From: Diplosphaera chodatii
Taxonomy: Eukaryota; Chlorophyta; Trebouxiophyceae; Prasiolales; Stichococcaceae
Direction of reading: 5' to 3'
Length of the DNA: 64,000 nucleotides
Assembly (NCBI GenBank): GCA_032358165.1
Contig: JAALGY010000052.1
Coordinates: 62,001-126,000 of the forward strand
Part shown: one piece after another, positions 57,495-64,000 of the stretch
Layout of the letters: each line of letters opens with the position of its first letter
Numbering within the stretch: the stretch's first letter is position 1
Made by a program: the position numbers and the translations under genes
The notes under the pieces: generated by a model
What the model was told of the DNA's origin: nothing
Seen by the model: the letters and a program-made list of their open reading frames with translations, nothing else
Database searches by the model: none

Positions 57495-60400
57495 TCAAAA
57501 CTCTTCATTGAGCGAGAAGACATGGTCTGTATGCTGCTCGTACTCGCCGCCGGCCATGGCCGCCGCCGAGGCTGTCTTCCTGCCCCGCAGCGATGACATG
57601 ACGCCAGAGCGCTGGTATTCACCCACCCGCCGCTCGAAGAAGTTGGTCTTGCCCTGGGCGACATCATGAAAGATCGTGAGTACGTATGCAATACTCAGAA
57701 CGCATCGGCACTGGCACCTGCTGCCGGGGACTCTTGCAGGTGCAATCATGCAAGGGGCAAATCAACACCTGAAGCGAGATGAGCTCCATCCAGTCGAAGG
57801 GGTTCTGCGCCTCGTACAGCTTCTCATACCCCAACGCCACCTGCGCACCCATGGCAGTGAGCTGTCTACAGCTGTAGCAGGGCGTTACCATGCATGCTTC
57901 AGCTTACGCGTTCATGATTGAACTGTGTACGGACCTGTATGCCACCCACTCGCTATAATATTACTCCGATGAAGGTGTATACAACAACACACCCACTCAC
58001 ATCCCTACCTCACTTGGCAGTAGGACAACATGCTGGGACATGTCCAAGGCAGCTGCACGGATACCCACCAGCAGGCGGTCGGCCACGAACTCGATGTACT
58101 GGCCCATGAGGCCCGCGTTCATGCCGACCAGCGCCACCGACAGCGCCTCGCAGCAGAAGCCGCGCTCAAGATCCACCGCCTCCGCCACCACCTCGTGCAC
58201 CCGCTCCTGAGACACACAAGGACACATGTTTTGGATGCTGGGGCACGAGCAGCGGCATCGTGACAGAAGCCTGTGCTGCACAGGCCGCCGCCCTGCGCCC
58301 GCTGCCGGCGGCGGCTGCCACCAGCTGCAGGACGGCAGGTGCTGAGGCGGCGCCTGTGTCAGCGTACGACGGCTGCTGCACGAGGCTGGTCTGTTGCGTG
58401 TTGAAGGACAGCAGAGCTCCAGGGTAGGAGCACACAGCTGGCAAGTCATGTGAGGATGAGTGAGAGTCATGTGATTAAACCCTAAACCCTAAATTTGGCA
58501 CACCTGCGGCAGGCGGTTGCGCAGGTGCAGGTACAGCTGGCAGGCGAAGTCGGTGTGCAGGCCCTCGTCGCGGGAGATGAGCTCGTTGGAGAACGTCAGC
58601 CCAGGCATGAGGCCGCGCTTCTTCAGCCAGAAGATCGCGCAAAAGCTGCAGAACAGGGAACCAAGTGCTCAAAGAAGTGTGCCTGAAGACACCATGGTGG
58701 CCTGTCGATGGTGCAGTCAGCAGGCTGCCCACAGCGCAAACTAATTTGCACAAATGATGACGCTGACAGCTGCATCGCTCTGCTGCCAAAGACGTCCACA
58801 CTCTTTCGTGCATGTGCACGCGAGCAGCAAGACGCGGGTTGGGTGAGAGCTGCTCCACGTGATGCAACCCTCAACTACCTGCCGGAGAAGTGCACGCCCT
58901 CCACGCACGCGAAGGCGAGCAGGCGCTCGGCGAAGCTGGTGGCGGAGCTGATCCACTTGAACGCCCACGCCGCCTTCTCCGCGATGCAGGGCACCGTCTG
59001 GATGGCGCGCAGCAGGTGGTCACGCTGCAGGGGGGGGGCAGATGCTGACGTCGAGTCACAGACGCAGAGTGTGCACCTTGTGCACCTTCATTGTCATGTG
59101 TTGATTGCGGATTGCAACCATGCCAAGATGGTGTGTTTGGTGAGAGCATGCATTGCTGTGCCAAAAGCGGCCGGCACCCCAGGCTGAGTGAGTCCAAAGT
59201 GGCCATAGCGGGCGAGGCACCTGGTGGTGGTCGCGGATGTACTGCTCGAGCAGCAGGCTGTACATCTCGCTGTGCGTGTTCTCCGCCGCAATCTGGTAGC
59301 CGTAAAATGCCCGCGCCTCCGGCACCTGGACATCTGCATCGGTTGACCAGAACAGTCAGCAGCTATAGACGCATCAGACTGCCGGGACATGCCCTGCTGC
59401 ACTGTGGTAGCAAGTGTCGGTGGGCTGGATACTCCAGATGAACAGATGACCAGAGAATGCAAAAAGACCACCGTGTATCGGAACATATACGAAAGGAGGC
59501 ATATAATATTCACTGATCTAACCTGAAAGGAAGCGCACGCCTAGGTTCTCGACCACGATGCCGTCCGAGGCGGCGAAGAACGCGAGCACGTGGCTGACGA
59601 AGTGCTTCTCGTCCGCTGCGCCACAGAGAAAGACAGAGCAAGGTGACGCCTCCGATATTTCTGGTGCATGGAGCTCCCATGCAGGATGTGCACATATCCT
59701 GACAGGCGTGCCTACACTGCAGCAGTCTGATGTGGCACCATCATAGGTGGGGTGGGAAGGTCATCTCGCAGCAGTGCATGACATGAAGTGGCGCGGCACC
59801 GCGACATCTGAATGGAGCACCTGAGAGGCGCTCCCAATCGCGCATGTCCTGCGACAAGTCCACCTCCTCCACCGTCCAGAAGCTGGCGACCGCCTTCTTG
59901 TACAGCTCCCACAGGTCGTGGTACCTGCGGGGCGGCACTACTGCACTCAAGCCCCATGCTTTTCATGCACTGGCACATGCACATGCACACTGCCTCTGAG
60001 GCCGCTGCCTGCACATCGCCTCCCATCGACAACTGGCATGTTGCATGCACTGGACGGCACAGCAACCCTGAAAACTGTTCGGCCACCGCAGCATGCGCCT
60101 GCGAGCCTCAGCAACGCAGGCCTGATGCATGATTGCAGGCCATGCGCAGTCATGCATCATCAATCCTGGCGCCGGGCAGATGTGTGCGCCCAGCACTCAG
60201 GGAATGCCTCCGGCACCTGATGGGGTACATGCAGAAGCGCTCCTCGTTGGGCGCCAGCAGCGGCTCCTGCGCATCCACTGCGCTCAGCTCAGCATGGCGC
60301 AGGTACGCTTGCGGCGCCTCCGCCGCCGCTGCCGCCGCTGCTGCGCCGTCCTGGCAGCGGCTGGGCTGGGCTTCGGCGCCAGACGGCTGCTGGAGCGGCT

Positions 60401-60587
60401 GCTGTGCTGGCGGTGCTGCTGTTGAGGCATCGCGGGCGGGTGCCCCACTCTGCTCGGGCGAATCATGCGTGCTGGGCTCAGTCTGCGCCTGCCTGGGCTC
60501 CGCAGAGCGGTCAGCGACGCTGCTGGGCAGCCTGAGGTCGCTCATGCGGCGTTCTGGCACAGCCACGGGCGCCGCGGCCAGCAGCAT
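57495..60587 (-). CDS. RNR2: Ribonucleoside-diphosphate reductase small subunit (R2)
   Basis: R2 carries the diiron-tyrosyl radical that drives NDP to dNDP reduction with the large R1 subunit, and is usually an S-phase gene. Nine exons join in phase to 445 aa: 60217-60587, 59821-59924, 59523-59615, 59221-59333, 58879-59024, 58504-58645, 58069-58206, 57769-57840 and 57495-57653. Visible active-site elements are [12 protein letters not shown] (Asp ligand), [20 protein letters not shown] (Glu, His and the radical Tyr), [13 protein letters not shown] (Glu) and [14 protein letters not shown] (Glu, His). The C-terminus FSLNEEF is the peptide that docks on R1. The N-terminus has about 110 residues rich in Ala, Gln, Pro and Ser before [14 protein letters not shown], longer than usual. 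A second in-frame ATG at 60545 could be the start. Confidence 0.95.
58476..58494 (-). repeat. Telomere-like repeats in an RNR2 intron
   Basis: TAAACCCTAAACCCTAAAT, about two and a half CCCTAAA units, lies only about 10 nt from the donor of exon 6 (58504). It is the cleanest telomere-type run in the window. Confidence 0.75.
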
Positions 60588-61140
60588 GGGAAGGGCGGGC
60601 AAGCCACCGAGGGACCGCAGCACGACACCTCTGGTTTGAGCTGCTTTGCAGGCTGAGGTGCCAATCGACCGACTTGCAACGCTAGATGCAGCTGTTTGCT
60701 CCTGATGTGAGGCCGCTGCAGTTGTTGCACACGATCATTTGGGGGCTGCTTCGCGTTGCCGACACCTGACCTGCGTGTCGGCATCGGCGGGCAGTGTTGG
60801 AAGCAGCTGGCCTCCTGGGCGGAAGGACCTTACGTCGCCTCGGTTGCTGATTGGCAGCTGAGGCTGCTGCCTTACATGGTGAACGGCAAAGGGAATCCCT
60901 TACCATGCATGCATGCTGCACATGCAGCGGGAGCTCAGATGACAAGCTGCAGTTCAGACCGTCGTTGTAGGTAGCATGTCCGTGTTCGCTGGACGACAAC
61001 GTTGCGGGCGCAGCATTGCACTGATCCTGACTGGTGCTATGGACTGTCGCGATGCATGTGCGCCATGCAGCATTCCTCGGCAGTGGATATGTAGAACTGC
61101 CACACGCCTAACAGCTTAGCAAAGGGCACTCATCCGACCG
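60588..61140. promoter_or_regulatory. Divergent upstream region, RNR2/methyltransferase
   Basis: About 550 nt lies between the start codons. I looked for E2F-type sites expected for an S-phase gene and found none convincing here. No TATA box was recognised. Confidence 0.35.
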
Positions 61141-64000
61141 ATGCGGTCACGGCTGCTGGCGACAGCCACCGACTCCCTGCCGCTGGTGCGGGCCGACCGG
61201 CCATGCTCCGCCCGCTGCGGCATGCTGCGATGACGACGGCTGATTGGCATGCAGTGCCGGCGGAATGCATCGCATCCGGTGATGATGTCGCTCTTGCTTG
61301 TGTACAGGTGCGCGACTTCATCCACGAATCATTGTATCATCCGGTGACCGGCTACTTCTCCCGCCAAAGCTCGCCAGTCGGCCGCGTGGATCCGCCCATC
61401 GACTTCGGCACCCTGCCCGGCCGCGAGGGCTACCAGCGCAAGCTGCATGAGCTGTATCACCAGCAGAAGGCAGGGTCGCTGCACATCGCGTTCACAGATC
61501 AACTGTTGCTGGTGCTGCATGTTGGCGGTGGGTGACATCAATCCGCATGTGACAGGGATAACTTTCCGACAGCCAATTCACCATCAGGGACACAGTCGTC
61601 AACAAAGGCAGCAGATCCCTGGTATTCATGTGCAGTCCAGTGTTCTTGTGACGCGACCGCAGGTGTCCTGGATCACCCCCAGCGAGCTGTTCACCCCAGC
61701 CTACGGAGCCGCCATCGGCGCCTTCATCCTGCAGCAGCACGCCCGTTCCGTCCCAGGGCAGCCGCTGCGCATTGTGGAGGTCGGCGGCGGCAACGGTACC
61801 CTCGCGAAGGACGTCCTGGTGAGATGTTGTGCCAACCTGGTGTGCTTCTGGTGCGCTTTCAGGGTGCTTGATGACGGCCGACCTGCACACACAGGCCCTG
61901 CCTGCATGCCAGAACCTTGGTGTGCCAGACTGGTTGGGGCTGCAGGGTGGTGGCCTGCAGAAGCAAACCTTTTGTCAATTAGTACCCAGCCACCAGGTCC
62001 AAGCTGCAGCCCTGAATGTGCCATCCACCTTGTCACCGTTCATGATTGCAGGACCATGTTCGGAGCGCTGCACCAGAGGCGTACCGCAGCTGCGGCTACG
62101 CCACCATCGAGATCAGCGTGGCTCTCGCAGAGCGGCAGCGGGATCGGGCGGCCGCCTCGGGGCACGCCGACAGGTGGTGCTTTCCAGGGTTTTGGCACTT
62201 GCTCCAGGGCCCCCACTCCGTGCTGCCGATGCCATGGTTGTATGCAGGGCTGGACGTGTGCGGTGTGTGAGGCCGCATCCCTTCTGTCGGTGGTGGGAGC
62301 AGCAGGTGCACCCACTGGAGGCGTCAGCTCCTTGTTCCCTGGGGAGAGCGTCACCCAGAGCAGCCGCCGCCGCCAGCTGGTCACTTGGTGTGTTGCCGGA
62401 TGTGCGCCAGGCACGGGCCGCACATGTAAACCCTGTGTTTCCCTGCCCCAGGTTCTCGGTGCGCCTCGGCAGCGCGCTCGACATGGACGCGTGGGGCGGC
62501 CGCGACGCGGCGATGACGCACGTCCTGCTGTGTGAGGTGGGCGCCAGGGTCCAGGGTTTGTGGAAGGCCGGCAAGCCGGCAACCACGTTGTGCTGCAGCA
62601 AGTTCCAGGGTCAGGGTGTTGTATGTTCTGCGCCGAGCGCACGGCAGCGGTCTGCAGCAGGACAGCCGCGCAGCGACCAACAGCACACTGCATTGAGGAC
62701 GGCAGCGCTAGAGGGCAGGCTGGCAAGGATGCGCACACAGATGTGCACACATTTGGAATGCCGACCCTGCGCGCTAAACCCTGGGCGCAGGTGCTGGACA
62801 ACCTGCCGCACGACCGCGTGGTGTGGCGCGACGGCTCCTGGCTGCAGACGCACGTGGACACCTCCGCCATGGCCGAGGTAGGTGTAGTTGTAGAACTTCT
62901 TTAGGGTTTCTTCACCCTTAAAGTCTTCAACTACCCCTAGCCGAGGCAGGGCCCCCGACCTGCAGCACGCTGCACGATGCATTACGGTGCTGCGCCCTTG
63001 TCTGCTTGCCTGCGCGCCGGCGGGTTGCCAGCAGCCCAGCTCCCTCGCGTGCTGGTCCCGTCAGCATACTTAGAGCCTGTTGCTCTTGTGTCCATTTCAC
63101 AAGCGAGGCAAGGCTGCCGTTGTGAGACCTTCCAAGGTCTTCGCCGCCTGAAGGTGTGCTGACCGCCCCGCATGTGCTGGTTTTCTAGTAGAGTTTGTAC
63201 ATTGTGTACATTGATTTCATTCTGTATACTGAAGGTGCTGGCCCCCGCCACGGACCCACTGATCGCCGACGCGCTGGCGGCGCTGGGGCCGTGGCTGCTG
63301 CGGCGGGTGCGGGGCTCGGGGTTCGCATTCCCCATGCGGCGGCTGGTGGCGGCCGCCCTCGGCCGGGACTCGGGTACGTGTAGGCCGCGAAAACTGAGAT
63401 TATGAACTTTGTGCATGCTTGGTTTGTATTGCATCTGCAGATGTTCTGGCGATTCGCCGCCCCAATTTTGGAGTCAGCACACCTCTGTATCTGCAGCATC
63501 CATAAACCACCCTGCATGTGCGAGCCTGCGAGACAACCGGCCGCGCCCGATGGTCAGGGGGCCTGTGAACCCAGCATTGTCACATCGGATGCCCGGCAAC
63601 CCAGCTTCTCGGGCCAGTGCAGTGGCTGCTGCGGCAGCACCCCCTGGGACAAGGGGGACGCCAGGGAAGCCGAGGCCCGCGCCCTAAACCCTGCGACCCT
63701 GCTGCAGGGGACGCAGCGCCGGCGTTCGTGCCCACAGGCGCGCTGCGCTTTCTGCGGGCGCTGCACGCGGCGCGCCCCAATCACTGCCTGCTGGCCGCCG
63801 ACTTCGACTTCCTGCCGGAGGCGCGTCCTTTGGGGTTTAACAAAGGGTTTTGACTGCGCTGCGGTTGCGCATGCATGCCGGCAGCGCTGGGCGCAGCGAC
63901 TGCAGACCATGGCCGCATCAACACACCTTTCACAAGTAGCTGTGCGTGACCAGGAACAAGTTGTCCGGGCACAGCATCAGGCAGCCGGCGCAGCAGCTGA
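61141..64000 (+). CDS. DUF185/NDUFAF7-like (MidA) SAM methyltransferase, 3' end missing
   Basis: Exons visible in the window are 61141-61185, 61308-61469, 61663-61818, 62052-62173, 62452-62536, 62791-62877, 63235-63373 and 63708-63824; the rest lies beyond 64000. The protein has the family's N-terminal SLYHPVTGYFSRQ, SWITPSELFTPAYGAAIGAF, the SAM-binding loop IVEVGGGNGTLAKDVL, YATIEISVALAERQ, EVLDNLPHDRVVW, and FVPTGALRFLRALHAARPNH. In mitochondria NDUFAF7 dimethylates an arginine of complex I subunit NDUFS2. The sequence here is nearer the plant DUF185 paralogue that keeps SxFTPxELF, so the substrate is open. The second intron uses a GC donor at 61470. An unspliced alternative start at 61203 would stay open into exon 2, but it ignores a good acceptor at 61307. 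Confidence 0.85.
61470..61662 (+). other. GC-AG intron in the methyltransferase gene
   Basis: The exon ends CAGAAG and the intron starts GCAGGG, close to the AG|GCAAG form of functional GC donors. Joining to GTGTCCTGG gives HQQK-VSWITPSELF, which has the same length as plant homologues. No GT site nearby does so. Confidence 0.75.

Noticed and set aside
61360..61368. CCCGCCAAA, an E2F-like site near RNR2
   Set aside because: It lies inside a coding exon of the methyltransferase gene, over 750 nt from the RNR2 start, so it is probably coincidental.
1..64000. CRISPR arrays, bacterial operons, ribosome binding sites
   Set aside because: None seen. The intron-rich genes show this is a eukaryotic nuclear sequence, so such features are not expected.

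Overview
The window is about 64 kb of nuclear DNA from a GC-rich green alga, most likely a Chlorella-like trebouxiophyte. I infer this from four things. The genes are split into many short exons with GT-AG introns, and the donors are very often GTGCG or GTGAG. Several proteins are plant-plastid types (FAD6 desaturase, zeta-carotene desaturase). A plant-type dynamin DRP5A is present. TTTAGGG-like telomere motifs lie inside introns. I joined exons by splice sites, reading phase and family similarity recalled from memory. Where I give exon coordinates, the phases add up to an open frame unless I say otherwise. No database search was run.

Layout, left to right: VPS35 retromer subunit (+, 5' end outside the window); plastid omega-6 desaturase FAD6 (-); a sugar-phosphate/nucleotide-sugar translocator (-); zeta-carotene desaturase ZDS (+), head to head with the translocator; two tandem SGNH/PC-esterase-like secreted or anchored proteins (+); mitochondrial CDP-diacylglycerol synthase TAM41 (+); an intron-containing tRNA-Gly(CCC) (+); a small minus-strand reading frame of unknown function; a decayed or domesticated hAT transposase relative (+); a family 49 (LARGE-like) glycosyltransferase (+); a large unrecognised minus-strand gene; a small unrecognised minus-strand gene; the spliceosomal protein SmE (+); dynamin-related protein DRP5A (-, 26 exons); the dynein-arm assembly factor DNAAF5 (+); ribonucleotide reductase small subunit (-); and a plant-type DUF185/NDUFAF7-like methyltransferase (+, 3' end outside the window).

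The genes do not form a pathway cluster; they are ordinary eukaryotic neighbours. Three pairs are head to head with short shared upstream regions (translocator/ZDS, DRP5A/DNAAF5, RNR2/methyltransferase). VPS35/FAD6, GT49/unknown, SmE/DRP5A and DNAAF5/RNR2 are tail to tail.

The points most worth a second look are the intron-containing tRNA, the hAT relative with apparent loss of catalytic residues, the asymmetric intron loss and apparent gene-conversion patch in the tandem SGNH pair, two GC-AG introns, a 14-nt micro-exon in DRP5A, and a dynein assembly factor in a lineage usually thought to lack flagella.
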